A stretch of 64,000 bases of DNA from Roseobacter sp. MED193 (GCF_000152965.1 NZ_AANB01000005.1:186001-250000), one strand, 5' to 3'; counted from the stretch's first letter, positions 1-8,676 are shown. A program made the numbers and translations. The notes: generated by a model not told the origin, from the letters alone.

Positions 1-299
1 GGGTCCGCCTCAAAGAAGGCCCACCTATTTCAGGTCATATGCCTTCTGTTGACGCATTGTTCACCTCTGCCGTGCCATATGGAAAAGAGGTGGTTGCAAC
101 CATCTTGACCGGCATGGGTCAGGACGGAGCCAAAGGGCTCTTGGCCCTGCGCAAAGCAGGGGCAACCACATTCGCGCAGGATGAGAAATCCTCGGTCGTC
201 TATGGTATGCCACGTGTCGCCTGGGAAACCGGAGCTGCTGAGAAACAAGTTTCCCTTGCCCGCATGGCTGGGGCCCTTTTACAGGCTGCAAAAGCCTGA
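1..299 (+). CDS. cheB: Protein-glutamate methylesterase CheB, C-terminal part
   Basis: The reading frame is open from the left window edge (first full codon at base 3) to a TGA at 297-299, so the N-terminal receiver domain and most of the esterase domain lie outside. The visible ~98 residues are the end of the CheB methylesterase fold. They include TGMGQDGAKGLLALRKAG, where the Asp of GQDGA matches the catalytic Asp of the Ser-His-Asp triad, and then a conserved SSVVYGMP stretch. CheB removes methyl groups from chemoreceptor glutamates in the cytoplasm during adaptation. cheD follows 23 bases later, which supports a chemotaxis operon entering from the left. Confidence 0.93.
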   Translation, partial: VRLKEGPPISGHMPSVDALFTSAVPYGKEVVATILTGMGQDGAKGLLALRKAGATTFAQDEKSSVVYGMPRVAWETGAAEKQVSLARMAGALLQAAKA

Positions 300-322
300 G
301 TTTAGTTGATAAGGAGTGTGCT

Positions 323-886
323 GTGACAACAGTTTTTGCCAATACTACCTCGGTCACGGTTCTGCAGGGGGAATACCGGGTCACTACAGATCCCAAAGTG
401 ATGTTTTCTACCGTTCTCGGCTCCTGTATTGCCGCCTGTATTTATGACGCCGAAAATGGTGTCGGCGGTATGAACCATTTCCTGCTGGCCAATGCCAATG
501 GTAACGGTGTGAGCGCCCGCTACGGCATCCACGCTATGGAGCTGTTGATCAACGGCATCATGAAAAAGGGAGCGCAGCGGAGCAACCTCAAGGCCAAGGT
601 CTTTGGCGGCGCAAAAATGTCGGTGAATCTCTCCGATATCGGCGCGTCTAACTCTGCCTTCGTGCAGCAGTTCCTACAGGACGAAGGCATTCCAGTCATT
701 TCTTCCAGTGTTGGTGGCACCTCTGCGCGGCGTGTCCGGTTTCATGCGGTCTCGGGCAGTGCGCAGCAAACGCGGGTGGCAAATGACCGGCGCCTTGGTG
801 AACAGGAATTGGCGGCAGCGCGGCCGGCTCCAAAGCCCGCCCCAACGCCAGCTGCAGCCGATCCAGGTGGGCTGACGCTCTTCTGA
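323..886 (+). CDS. cheD: Chemoreceptor glutamine deamidase CheD
   Basis: A 187-residue CheD with a GTG start placed by AAGGAG at 311-316. The family signature VLGSCIAACIYD gives the catalytic Cys35, and GGMNHFLLA gives His52, 17 residues later as expected. Ser29/Thr30 lie where the third catalytic residue belongs. A later FGGAKM segment is also typical of CheD. The enzyme deamidates specific glutamines of methyl-accepting chemotaxis proteins and often interacts with CheC or CheB. The last ~25 residues are a Pro/Ala-rich tail, probably disordered. It is the last gene of the operon, as a strong terminator follows. Confidence 0.95.
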   Translation: MTTVFANTTSVTVLQGEYRVTTDPKVMFSTVLGSCIAACIYDAENGVGGMNHFLLANANGNGVSARYGIHAMELLINGIMKKGAQRSNLKAKVFGGAKMSVNLSDIGASNSAFVQQFLQDEGIPVISSSVGGTSARRVRFHAVSGSAQQTRVANDRRLGEQELAAARPAPKPAPTPAAADPGGLTLF

Positions 887-906
887 TCGTGCACACAGAA
901 TTCGCC

Positions 907-941
907 AAAGCCCGCCCCAGGAAACATGGGGTGGGCTTTTT
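907..941 (+). terminator. Rho-independent terminator of the che operon
   Basis: AAAGCCCGCCCC and GGGGTGGGCTTT can pair across a nine-base loop, and a T-run completes the structure. It lies 21 bases after the cheD stop. Confidence 0.9.
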
Positions 942-1062
942 ATGTCTCGTCCCCGTGTCTCGGTTCCCTCTGGGCAGGCACTAGGCATCGATGATCTGCA
1001 TATTTGACTTGCCCAAGGACAATGGCAGAGCTACCCAAAAGGGACGCATTTGTAGCTGGCCC

Positions 1063-1083
1063 AGGGAGGCTTTGACATCAAAT
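1063..1083 (+). promoter_or_regulatory. modA ribosome binding site pointing to an ATC start
   Basis: AGGGAGG at 1063-1069 lies seven bases before ATCAAA at 1077. No ATG, GTG or TTG sits at that distance in the modA frame, which opens just after a TAG at 1053-1055. The ribosome binding site therefore argues that translation begins at the ATC, or that an ATG has been altered there. Confidence 0.6.
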
Positions 1084-1853
1084 CTCGCATCCGATGTTTC
1101 CTTGCAGCTTTGGTCTGCGTGAGCGGCTTTGGCTCTGCCGCGCCTGCCTTGGCCGCGGATGTGACGGTCTTTGCGGCTGCCAGTCTGAAGACGGCATTGG
1201 ATGAAATCAGTGCGAAATTTGAGGCTGATACTGGTCATAGCACTGCCCTATCGTTGGCGGGGTCTTCGCTATTGGCGCGCCAGATCGCATTGGGAGCGCC
1301 CGCAGATATCTACCTTCCCGCTAGCCCGGAATGGATGGATTACCTGCAGACCCAAGACCGCATTGTCCCAGGCAGTCGCCTGAACCTTCTTGGCAACAAA
1401 TTGGTACTGGTGGCGCCAAAACAGAGCGCTCGCGCCATTACCGGATTTGAGGATCCAGTACTTTTCGAACAGCTGGGACAGGGGAAACTGGCCATGGCCA
1501 TGGTCGAGGCTGTTCCAGCAGGAATATATGGAAAATCCGCGTTGGAAACCCTGGGGCTTTGGCAGGATCTGGCGCCACATATCGCTCAGACAGATAATGT
1601 GCGCGCAGCACTTGCCCTTGTCGCGGCCGGAGCCGCCCCGCTTGGCGTGGTCTATGCCAGCGATGCCATAGCTGATCCACGCGTGACAGTTCTGGCAGTA
1701 TTCCCTGCCTACGCTCACGACCCGATCCGCTACCCGCTCGCCAGGGTTCGAGGGGCGGGTGGCCCCGCCGCCGCGGCCTTTCATGCCTATCTGCAAAGCC
1801 CAAAGGCGCGTGAGGCCTTTGTTGCTGCTGGCTTTGACGTGATTGCGGAGTAG
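1077..1853 (+). CDS. modA: Molybdate ABC transporter, periplasmic binding protein
   Basis: About 258 residues. After a signal peptide ending in PALA-A, the mature protein begins ADVTVFAAASLKTALDEI, the classical ModA opening. SLAGSSLLARQIALGAPADIYL follows as separate ModA-type motifs, and the protein ends in FVAAGFDVIAE. It captures molybdate or tungstate in the periplasm for ModBC. The start is odd: the only canonical candidate, TTG at 1110, would leave a signal peptide with no basic N-region. ATC at 1077 gives a full one (KSRIR, hydrophobic core, ALA cleavage) with a well-spaced Shine-Dalgarno. modB begins six bases after the stop. Function is secure; the start is inferred. Confidence 0.9.
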   Translation: MKSRIRCFLAALVCVSGFGSAAPALAADVTVFAAASLKTALDEISAKFEADTGHSTALSLAGSSLLARQIALGAPADIYLPASPEWMDYLQTQDRIVPGSRLNLLGNKLVLVAPKQSARAITGFEDPVLFEQLGQGKLAMAMVEAVPAGIYGKSALETLGLWQDLAPHIAQTDNVRAALALVAAGAAPLGVVYASDAIADPRVTVLAVFPAYAHDPIRYPLARVRGAGGPAAAAFHAYLQSPKAREAFVAAGFDVIAE

Positions 1854-1859
1854 TGGCGC

Positions 1860-2552
1860 ATGACCTGGCTTGGCCCCGAAGAATGGCAGGCGGTTGCGCT
1901 GTCTCTCAAAGTGTCGATCTGGGCCAGCCTTGTAACTCTGCCTTTTGGTATCTTTACGGCCTACGCGCTGGCGCGCTGGCAGTTTCCTGGCAAACAAGTG
2001 GTCAATGGCCTGGTGCATCTGCCGCTGATCCTGCCGCCGGTTGTGACCGGCTATCTGTTGCTGCTGACCTTTGGGCCGCAGGCGGGGCTGGGTGGATTTC
2101 TGCAGCAGTTTGGCATCTCCTTTGCCTTTCGCTGGACTGGTGCGGCTTTGGCAGCCGCGATCATGGGCTTTCCCTTGATGGTCAGGGCTATTCGTTTGTC
2201 GATCGAAGCTGTGGACCCTAAGCTGGAGCAAGCCGCTGCCACCCTTGGGGCCAACCCCTTTTGGGCCTTTGCCACAGTGACCCTGCCGCTCATTCTGCCG
2301 GGTATCTTGGCCGGGGTCATTCTGGCCTTTGCTAAGGCGATGGGGGAATTTGGCGCCACTATCACCTTTGTTTCGAATATCCCGGGGCAGACCCAAACCC
2401 TGCCTTCAGCGATCTATGCCTTTTTGCAGGTTCCGGGTGGCGAAAGTGCCGCGCTACGTCTGGTCGGGATCTCGGTTGCTGTCGCCATGGGGGCGCTGAT
2501 CCTCTCCGAAGTGCTGGCGCGCCGCGCAGCCCGCCGCTTGGGAGGTCTGTGA
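1860..2552 (+). CDS. modB: Molybdate ABC transporter permease
   Basis: A 230-residue inner-membrane permease with about five hydrophobic segments. The cytoplasmic EAA loop reads EAVDPKLEQAAATLGANP, then FATVTLPLILPGI, which docks onto the ATPase. The N-terminal LKVSIWASLVTLPFGIFTAYALA segment, in parts, is characteristic of ModB. The gene lies between modA and modC: six bases separate it from modA, and its TGA shares bases with the modC ATG, implying translational coupling. Confidence 0.95.
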   Translation: MTWLGPEEWQAVALSLKVSIWASLVTLPFGIFTAYALARWQFPGKQVVNGLVHLPLILPPVVTGYLLLLTFGPQAGLGGFLQQFGISFAFRWTGAALAAAIMGFPLMVRAIRLSIEAVDPKLEQAAATLGANPFWAFATVTLPLILPGILAGVILAFAKAMGEFGATITFVSNIPGQTQTLPSAIYAFLQVPGGESAALRLVGISVAVAMGALILSEVLARRAARRLGGL

Positions 2553-3649
2553 TGCTTGAGGTGTCTTTGCGCCAGCCCCTGGATGGTTTTACGCTTGATC
2601 TTAGCTTTGAGGCCCCTGCCGGGGTGACAGTTCTGTTTGGCGGTTCTGGGGCGGGCAAAACAACTGTGATCAACGCGGTGGCCGGGCTGAAGCGCCCTGA
2701 AAGTGGTCGGGTGGCGTTGAACGGTCGGGTGTTGTTTGATCTAGGCAAAGGCCTTTGGGTGCCGCCGCACCGCCGTCGCCTGGGCTATATCTTCCAAGAG
2801 GCGCGGCTTTTCCCTCATCTCACCGTGCGCCAAAATCTGTTGTTTGGCCGCTGGTTTGCGCCGCGTGGGGCCGTGCGGGAGGATCTGGATCGGATCGTGG
2901 CTATGCTTGGCATCGGTGCTTTGATGCAGCGTCATCCCGTGGCGCTGTCGGGGGGGGAAAAGCAGCGGGTGGCCATTGGACGGGCTTTGCTTTCCAGCCC
3001 AGATCTGATCCTTGCGGATGAGCCTCTGGCCGCATTGGACGAGGCCCGCAAAGAAGAAATCCTGCCTTATTTTGAACGCCTGCGGGATGAGCTGAAGGTG
3101 CCGATGCTCTACGTCAGCCACTCCGCTGCTGAGGTGGCGCGCCTAGCCACATCCGTCGTGGTGCTGAAAGACGGACAGGTGCAACGCCAGGGTAACGCGG
3201 CAGAGGTCCTGGGTGACGATCGGGTGATGCCAACTGGGGTGCGCGCCGCAGGGGCGCTCCTCGAGGCTCGGTTATTGCGCCATCATCCTGATGGGCTCAG
3301 CGAGCTTGATGCAGGGGGAGTCTCGCTATTTTTGCCTCAGGTGCAACAGGTCCCCGGCAGCCTGTTGCGGGTGCGGATACTGGCGCAGGATGTGATCCTG
3401 TCCCGACACCGCCCAGAGGGTTTGTCCGCTCTGAATATATTACCCGCCGAGGTCGAGCAGATCCGTAGTGGCAGCGGTCCTGGCGCCATGGTCTCGCTCA
3501 AGACCGATGCTGGGCGGGTGCTGGCGCGTATCACCCGGCGCTCTGCTCAGGCGCTGGAGCTGTCTTCTGGAACGCAGTGCTACGCCGTTGTCAAATCCGT
3601 AGCCATTGCCCGCAGCGATGTTGGCGGTGCTGTGCCAGTTGACGACTAG
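2552..3649 (+). CDS. modC: Molybdate ABC transporter ATP-binding protein
   Basis: A 365-residue ATPase that powers ModAB. Walker A is GGSGAGKTT (residues 30-38), the signature is LSGGEKQR, and Walker B runs LILADEPLAALD. The C-terminal ~130 residues form a TOBE/Mop-type molybdate-binding domain (LRVRILAQDVIL...). The ATG at 2552 overlaps the modB stop as TGATG. A GTG one codon upstream is the alternative start. No modE-type regulator is adjacent. Confidence 0.95.
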   Translation: MLEVSLRQPLDGFTLDLSFEAPAGVTVLFGGSGAGKTTVINAVAGLKRPESGRVALNGRVLFDLGKGLWVPPHRRRLGYIFQEARLFPHLTVRQNLLFGRWFAPRGAVREDLDRIVAMLGIGALMQRHPVALSGGEKQRVAIGRALLSSPDLILADEPLAALDEARKEEILPYFERLRDELKVPMLYVSHSAAEVARLATSVVVLKDGQVQRQGNAAEVLGDDRVMPTGVRAAGALLEARLLRHHPDGLSELDAGGVSLFLPQVQQVPGSLLRVRILAQDVILSRHRPEGLSALNILPAEVEQIRSGSGPGAMVSLKTDAGRVLARITRRSAQALELSSGTQCYAVVKSVAIARSDVGGAVPVDD

Positions 3650-3654
3650 ATCAG

Positions 3655-3683
3655 AAAAAAAGGCCACGCCCAAAGCGCGGCCT
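3655..3683 (-). terminator. Terminator of the LysM-SBP gene pair
   Basis: Read on the minus strand, a GC-rich hairpin (AGGCC-C-GCG against CGC-A-GGCCT, five-base loop) is followed by seven Ts. It sits between the convergent modC and LysM-SBP genes and would chiefly end transcription of the minus-strand pair. Confidence 0.8.
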
Positions 3684-3719
3684 CTTGTAGGTATCTTCGC
3701 AGGTCAACCCCTAAGGCGG

Positions 3720-4739
3720 CTACTGCAACTGTGCCCAGAACAGCTCAAGATGGCGGGCAACGACTTCCTCAAACCGTCCCTCTTTCTTCAGAGCCTTCAG
3801 GCCAGCATTGATCCGGTAGAGATGTGAGGTGCCACGCCAGTGGCGTTTGGAAATCACCACATGCAGCCCCTCTTCGGAGAGGGGGCGTTCGACCGGTAGG
3901 ATACTGTTGCGCAGACCTTCCTCTATCAGGGTATTGGCGCCAAGGAACAGATTGACTGTGGCGGCGTCTACACGGCCTTCATTCACCAGATGAAAGCAGG
4001 CCGCAGGGGTGTCCGCCTGAACGAGAGTGATCTTTTCCTCCGTAAGCCAACGACGGCCGGGGCGATCCAGATCATGGGTGAAATACCCCTTGGGGCGGCA
4101 CAGTGTCTTGCCCTCCAGATCGCTGTCCTGCTCATAGGAAAACCCTGCATCCGCACGGGCAAAGAGCATGATTGGAATGGTGATCAGTGGTTCCGAGAAA
4201 TGAAAGTTCACGCAGCGTTTATCCTGCGGCGTGGTCTCACAATCCGGTTTGAACCACGGGAACCCCATATCAAACTCTTTGTCGTCGAGTTTTGGGAACA
4301 GATGTTTGGACCAGTCATTTTCCCAAGTGATCGAATAGGAAACAGGAGAGGGAGTGAGCTCCATTGCGGCGTTCACCAGCTCGGTAATCAGGCCCTGACC
4401 TGGCAAATCCTGATCCGTGAAAGGGGCAAACCCGCCTCCGGTTAGCAGTTTCATCTCGGCATCATCGCGGCGCAGCGGCGTGGCATCTGGGGCGGATACA
4501 CCTTTGGCGCAGGGGATGTGCAGAACCTTGCCTGGCTCGGCAACAGGGCCGGTCAGACGGCTTTGGTTGCCGTAGTAGATCAGGGTCCAGCGACCGCGAT
4601 CCCCATAATGGTGTTCTGCAATCGAGAAGAGCGTATCACCGGGTTGAACACGGTAATCCACGTCACAAATGGCCCAGGCAGTCGCTGGGCTGAGAAAGCC
4701 CAGCACAAGAGCCAGTGAGAGCGATAGCTTTTTCAGCAT
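3720..4739 (-). CDS. LysM domain plus periplasmic solute-binding fusion (copy 1)
   Basis: A 339-residue secreted protein. A signal peptide (1-23, ending ATAWA) is followed by a LysM module (residues ~27-75, YRVQPGDTLFSIAEHHYGDR) and then a family-3 type solute-binding domain (~95-339, starting MKLLTGGGFAPF). LysM modules bind peptidoglycan N-acetylglucosamine, so the protein is probably periplasmic and tethered to the wall. No permease or ATPase gene is adjacent, so transport is not implied and a sensing or amino-sugar-binding role is possible. The next gene upstream, 11 bases away, encodes a paralogue of the same architecture. The ligand is unknown. Confidence 0.8.
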   Translation of the reverse strand: MLKKLSLSLALVLGFLSPATAWAICDVDYRVQPGDTLFSIAEHHYGDRGRWTLIYYGNQSRLTGPVAEPGKVLHIPCAKGVSAPDATPLRRDDAEMKLLTGGGFAPFTDQDLPGQGLITELVNAAMELTPSPVSYSITWENDWSKHLFPKLDDKEFDMGFPWFKPDCETTPQDKRCVNFHFSEPLITIPIMLFARADAGFSYEQDSDLEGKTLCRPKGYFTHDLDRPGRRWLTEEKITLVQADTPAACFHLVNEGRVDAATVNLFLGANTLIEEGLRNSILPVERPLSEEGLHVVISKRHWRGTSHLYRINAGLKALKKEGRFEEVVARHLELFWAQLQ

Positions 4740-4750
4740 GATAGCCTCTC

Positions 4751-5833
4751 CTAGAACTCAGCCCAGATGCGGGAGAGGTGATCCTCGATGATGCGCTGGT
4801 AGGTGCCGTTGTCGCGCACATCCTTCAATCCCTGGCTGACCAGAGCCATCATCTCTTCGGCCCGCGGATGGGTTTTATGGACCACAGCGTGGATGCCCAG
4901 AACCGACAGCGGCTGTGGTAGAACATTGAACTGATCTCCCAGCCCGTGCTCTTTCATGACACTGCGGCCGGTGAATTCATTGATCGCAACCGCGTCGGCC
5001 TCACCCTTTGCCACCATGTCAAAGCAGTCTTTGACCGTATGAGGGGATTTCAGGGTGATCTTGTTGTCTGCAATCCAGCGGCGGCCAGAGCCATCCAGGT
5101 CGAAGGTCAAATAGCCATTGGGTCGGCACAGTGTCTTGCCCAGAATGTCGGCGTCATCCTCAAAGGTGAAGGGGCGGCTTTTGTCGACGAAGAGCAGCAT
5201 CAAGGTCTCAAACATCGAGTCCGAGAACAGGAAGTTCACACAGCGATAGCTGTCTGGCATGCTGTCGCAATCGGGTCGATACCAGGGAAAGCCCACGTCG
5301 AGCAGGGCGTTGGACAGTAGGGGGTCAAAATGGGATCCCCAGTCATTCACCCAGTGGATGGCATAGCCTTCTTTTGGGGCCGCCGAGGTCATAACTGCAT
5401 CCATCACATCCGTGATTAGCCCGCCATTATGCGAAGCCTTGGAGGTAAAGGGCGCGTAGTCATCACCTGTCAGAAGATTGATTTTTTGTCGAACCGATGC
5501 ATTGCCTGGTGTCACTTTTACGGGCGCTGCGGCAATCGGGGTTGTGCTGGCGGCCTTGGTGCCGCCCTCCAAGCCGGTCGGCAATCCGTTGATACAGGGC
5601 ATCCGCAGTTTCATGCCGACGCGAATAGCATTTGGTTTGGGGCCAATGGCGTCGATGTTTTGCGAATGGATGGTGCTCCAAGTGCCAACATCCTTGTACA
5701 ACCGATCCGCGATCACGGACAGGCTGTCTCCGGATCTGACCTTGTAGTACCCACCACAGGTTTCAGCAGCGAGGGTCTGTGCGGAAAATAGGCCGGCAAC
5801 TGCAAGAGTTGCCGCCAGGAGCTTGTTCTTCAT
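4751..5833 (-). CDS. LysM domain plus periplasmic solute-binding fusion (copy 2)
   Basis: A 360-residue paralogue of the downstream protein in the same order: signal peptide (1-22, ending TLAA), LysM (~27-80, YYKVRSGDSLSVIADRLY), an Ala/Thr-rich linker (~88-112), and a solute-binding domain (~115-360, INLLTGDDYAPFT). The two copies share GGLITDV/GQGLITEL, DVGFPWYRPDC/DMGFPWFKPDC and ITL segments, indicating tandem duplication. A pair of Cys in the PDC...CVNF region is kept in both and may form a disulfide. Translation starts at ATG behind a purine-rich site. No transporter partner is seen. Confidence 0.8.
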   Translation of the reverse strand: MKNKLLAATLAVAGLFSAQTLAAETCGGYYKVRSGDSLSVIADRLYKDVGTWSTIHSQNIDAIGPKPNAIRVGMKLRMPCINGLPTGLEGGTKAASTTPIAAAPVKVTPGNASVRQKINLLTGDDYAPFTSKASHNGGLITDVMDAVMTSAAPKEGYAIHWVNDWGSHFDPLLSNALLDVGFPWYRPDCDSMPDSYRCVNFLFSDSMFETLMLLFVDKSRPFTFEDDADILGKTLCRPNGYLTFDLDGSGRRWIADNKITLKSPHTVKDCFDMVAKGEADAVAINEFTGRSVMKEHGLGDQFNVLPQPLSVLGIHAVVHKTHPRAEEMMALVSQGLKDVRDNGTYQRIIEDHLSRIWAEF

Positions 5834-6002
5834 GTGGTTCCCCCCAGGGATGCAAAGAATTCGGTCGCCACGATCTAAGCCGCGTTTTGAATTGAGACCG
5901 GTTGAAAATTGAGAAGGTATTTCATCGGGTCCGATGCAGTCAGGAGCCCAAAGTTGACAGAGCCCTCAGGATGGCAGGATCCCAAGGACGACATGTTTCG
6001 TT

Positions 6003-6869
6003 TTATTGTCCGCCAAACAGTGTCAACAGCGCGTCGGTGTTGACCTCACCTGAGCTTGTCAACAACAGGGCGGGCACGGCCACTTTTTGCGTGCGATGCG
6101 CGTCGTTGACCATTTGATCGATGTACTGGCGCGATTGTCCCTGCTCCAGTGCTGTCAACACCATGGCATAAAGTCCACTGACCTCTCCCATATTCACGGA
6201 GGTAGGTGCGGCTGTTTCAGGCAGCGCGGCTGCGGGTGACTTTGACGTCCCATTGCGCAGGGCGGCCAGTGTGCCTGCGGTGATTTGGGCCACTATGTCA
6301 GCGTTATTTGCGTCAGAGGCTGTGGCCAACTGCGCAACAGGGATCGTCGACAAAGTTCCAGCATCAGCCGCAGCAATGACTGGGCTATAGCCCGAAGCCC
6401 CTGCCAAGCCTCCGCCTTGTATCTCACTGTCAGATCCTGAAAATTGCAAGAAGGTCAGGGCGATAGCAGCAATGCCCAAAACAGAGGCCGCGGCGATGAG
6501 TTTTATCATTTTCATAGAAAGTCCCGGCGGAGGCAAAATTACAGAATCGATCGGCGTCGTGTCATGGGCACGCTCAGTAAACCCCTCGTTCCAAGGCGCA
6601 GAAGCCGAAGGCGTAGCGGGTTCCACAGTTGAAACAAACGCGTTCTCCGCGCCATTTGTTTCGGTATTTTCTGGCTCCCCAAGATCAACAGCGTCGATCG
6701 CCAGATCCGGGCTGGTCGCATCGCTCACTTGCGGGGAAACCACCTGCAAACCCGATTCTGAAACAACGCGGATATGGCCTTTGGTGACAACAGTGTTGAG
6801 CCTGAAGGGCTTGGCCGCAGGGGCGGGTGAAGGGCTGTCATCTGTGGGGAAATCTAAGGACTGTAGCAC
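6003..6869 (-). CDS. Membrane-anchored protein of unknown function
   Basis: 288 residues with no family I recognise. Residues 1-118 are Pro/Ser/Glu-rich and look disordered. A single hydrophobic segment (~121-143, MIKLIAAASVLGIAAIALTF) would span the inner membrane. The remaining ~145 residues are low in complexity until a C-terminal part (VSGLYAMVLTALEQGQSRQY) that looks helical. The likely topology is N-terminus in the cytoplasm and C-terminus in the periplasm. The GTG start at 6869 has only a weak ribosome site. A CtrA-type box lies ~70 bases upstream, suggesting cell-cycle or motility control. Confidence 0.6.
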   Translation of the reverse strand: MLQSLDFPTDDSPSPAPAAKPFRLNTVVTKGHIRVVSESGLQVVSPQVSDATSPDLAIDAVDLGEPENTETNGAENAFVSTVEPATPSASAPWNEGFTERAHDTTPIDSVILPPPGLSMKMIKLIAAASVLGIAAIALTFLQFSGSDSEIQGGGLAGASGYSPVIAAADAGTLSTIPVAQLATASDANNADIVAQITAGTLAALRNGTSKSPAAALPETAAPTSVNMGEVSGLYAMVLTALEQGQSRQYIDQMVNDAHRTQKVAVPALLLTSSGEVNTDALLTLFGGQ

Positions 6870-7291
6870 TGAATCTGTTACCCTTTAACGCGGCATACTG
6901 GCTGGTCCTGGGGCGGCGATGCCAGGACTTTCACCAAAGTTAACAATTTATTAACCAATTGCCGAATCAGCGTCAACATGGCGTTACGCTTGGAATTTCG
7001 GCACCTCTTCTTGCATCGCAAAATGAGATTAAAAACTATGTGTAGCTTTGGTTTTAAACGATAAAATGCCTGACTTTGGACAATGCGGCTGCGGGTTCTC
7101 ATGCGCAAAAGCCACATGTCAACACTATACTGGGAAATTTCAATATCTTCCCTGGGCTGCTTTTGCGTTGCATTGATGCAATTTAGGGTAGAAATTTGTA
7201 CACCTAGGCCAAGCACTCCTTCAGGCCTTACCCATTGCTTCCGCACAGGGGGCATCTTGAGCGCACGGGCCCACGAGTCTTGGGGAGGAGC
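6870..7291. other. 422-base intergenic region with a CtrA-like box
   Basis: It lies upstream of the unknown membrane protein and downstream of hutF. The stretch is AT-richer than its neighbours and shows no coding pattern. Apart from the TTAA-N7-TTAAC element I see nothing I can name. No clear terminator for hutF was found. Confidence 0.5.
6940..6955. promoter_or_regulatory. Putative CtrA binding site
   Basis: TTAACAATTTATTAAC matches the CtrA consensus TTAA-N7-TTAAC exactly, and because of flanking bases the reverse strand also matches. It is ~70 bases upstream of the unknown membrane-protein gene on the minus strand. CtrA control is inferred. Confidence 0.55.
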
Positions 7292-8662
7292 CTAGCCGAT
7301 CTCTGATAGCAGATCGGACATTGCCTTACGGTAACGGGCAACGACTGGATCACGGGCAATATGGCGCCCCGCCTGAACAGTATGACGACCTGCTGACCAC
7401 AGATCGGTGATAACACTGTCTTTGGCGGCGAAGACAAGCCCATCCAGAAGTTGATCATTTGTCAGAGCGCAGAGCGATGGATGGCTGGTCTCGATTGCCA
7501 GTAGATCCGCCCATTGGCCTTCCGCAATTTCTCCCGTTCCACGCCCTAGGGCCTGAGCGCTGCCTTTCGCGGCACCAGTATAGAGGGCGTGGCCGACCGA
7601 GCCCTCACCGCGGACCAGCACATTGCGCGCCAGGTCTCGCAGGCGCTGTGAATACTCAAGTGTACGCAGCTCTTCAGTGAGGGAGATCAATACATTGGAG
7701 TCCGACCCCACCCCAAAGGCTCCGTTCGCTTCCAGATAGGTGGCGCCATTAAAAGGGCCGTCGCCAAGATTGGCCTCCGTTATCGGGCAAAGACCGGCAA
7801 CTGCGCCGGATCGAGCCATGGCGATTGTCTCGTCCTGGGTCATATGAGTGGCGTGGATCAGGCACCAGTTTTGACTCACCGGGGCATTGGCCATGAGCCA
7901 TTCAACCGGGCGCGCGCCGAGACCGGCCAGGACCTCTTGAACCTCCTTTGGCTGTTCAGCGATATGAATATGGACAAGGCAGTCCTCAGCCTGGGTTTGC
8001 AAAACCCGAGCAAGATCGTCTGGTGCGGTGGCCCGCAGGGAATGCGGGGCAATGCCAACCTGACAATCGGCGGGCAGGTTGGAGACCGCGCTGCGCGCCA
8101 ACTCCACGAGCCTGCAAAACTGGTCTACATCATTGCCAAACCGCAGCTGCCCCGGTTCTAGCGGTCGTTTGCCGACCCCTGCGTAGCTATAGAGCACTGG
8201 GAGATGAGTGAGGCCGATACCCGTTTCAACCGCGGCCGCCATGATCCGGTCCGAATGTTCTGCCAGGTTATCATAGGTTTGGCCGTCTTTTTGGTGGTGC
8301 AGGTAGTGGAATTCTCCGACCGAAGCATAGCCAGCCTCCTGCATTTCCATGAAGACCAAAGCGGCGATGGCTTCGATTTGGTCTGGGGAAAGGTGAGCGG
8401 TAAAGCGATACATGAGCTCGCGCCAGGTCCAAAAACTATCGCGCCCGGCCAGGCGGTATTCGGTCATCCCGGCCATGGCCCGCTGAAAGCTATGGCTGTG
8501 CAAATTCCCCAGCGCGGGCAAAAGGCTGTTGACGTGGCAATCGCTTGGCTCTGGCTGGGTGTTGACGCAGATCTCTGAAATCTTGCCGCCATGCAGTGTC
8601 AGGCGCACTTGCTCAGCCCAGCCCGTGGTCAATAGTGCACGTTTTGCAAAGATCGTGGTCAT
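7292..8662 (-). CDS. hutF: Formimidoylglutamate deiminase
   Basis: 456 residues of the amidohydrolase superfamily. HutF converts N-formimidoyl-L-glutamate to N-formyl-L-glutamate and ammonia in the five-step histidine pathway, and HutG then finishes it. The metal-binding HSHSFQRAMAG motif (His55, His57) and the adjacent SFWTWRELMYRF are HutF hallmarks. IHIAEQ and GVGSDSNV supply later metal and active-site residues. It is divergent from hutIHGU, with 83 bases between the hutF and hutI starts, and shares a palindromic operator with it. The presence of hutF together with hutG defines the pathway variant. Confidence 0.93.
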   Translation of the reverse strand: MTTIFAKRALLTTGWAEQVRLTLHGGKISEICVNTQPEPSDCHVNSLLPALGNLHSHSFQRAMAGMTEYRLAGRDSFWTWRELMYRFTAHLSPDQIEAIAALVFMEMQEAGYASVGEFHYLHHQKDGQTYDNLAEHSDRIMAAAVETGIGLTHLPVLYSYAGVGKRPLEPGQLRFGNDVDQFCRLVELARSAVSNLPADCQVGIAPHSLRATAPDDLARVLQTQAEDCLVHIHIAEQPKEVQEVLAGLGARPVEWLMANAPVSQNWCLIHATHMTQDETIAMARSGAVAGLCPITEANLGDGPFNGATYLEANGAFGVGSDSNVLISLTEELRTLEYSQRLRDLARNVLVRGEGSVGHALYTGAAKGSAQALGRGTGEIAEGQWADLLAIETSHPSLCALTNDQLLDGLVFAAKDSVITDLWSAGRHTVQAGRHIARDPVVARYRKAMSDLLSEIG

Positions 8663-8676
8663 TTCTCACCTCGTTT

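Noticed and set aside
1110-1853. modA starting at TTG 1110.
   Set aside because: It lacks the basic N-region of the signal peptide and has no ribosome site; ATC 1077 fits better.
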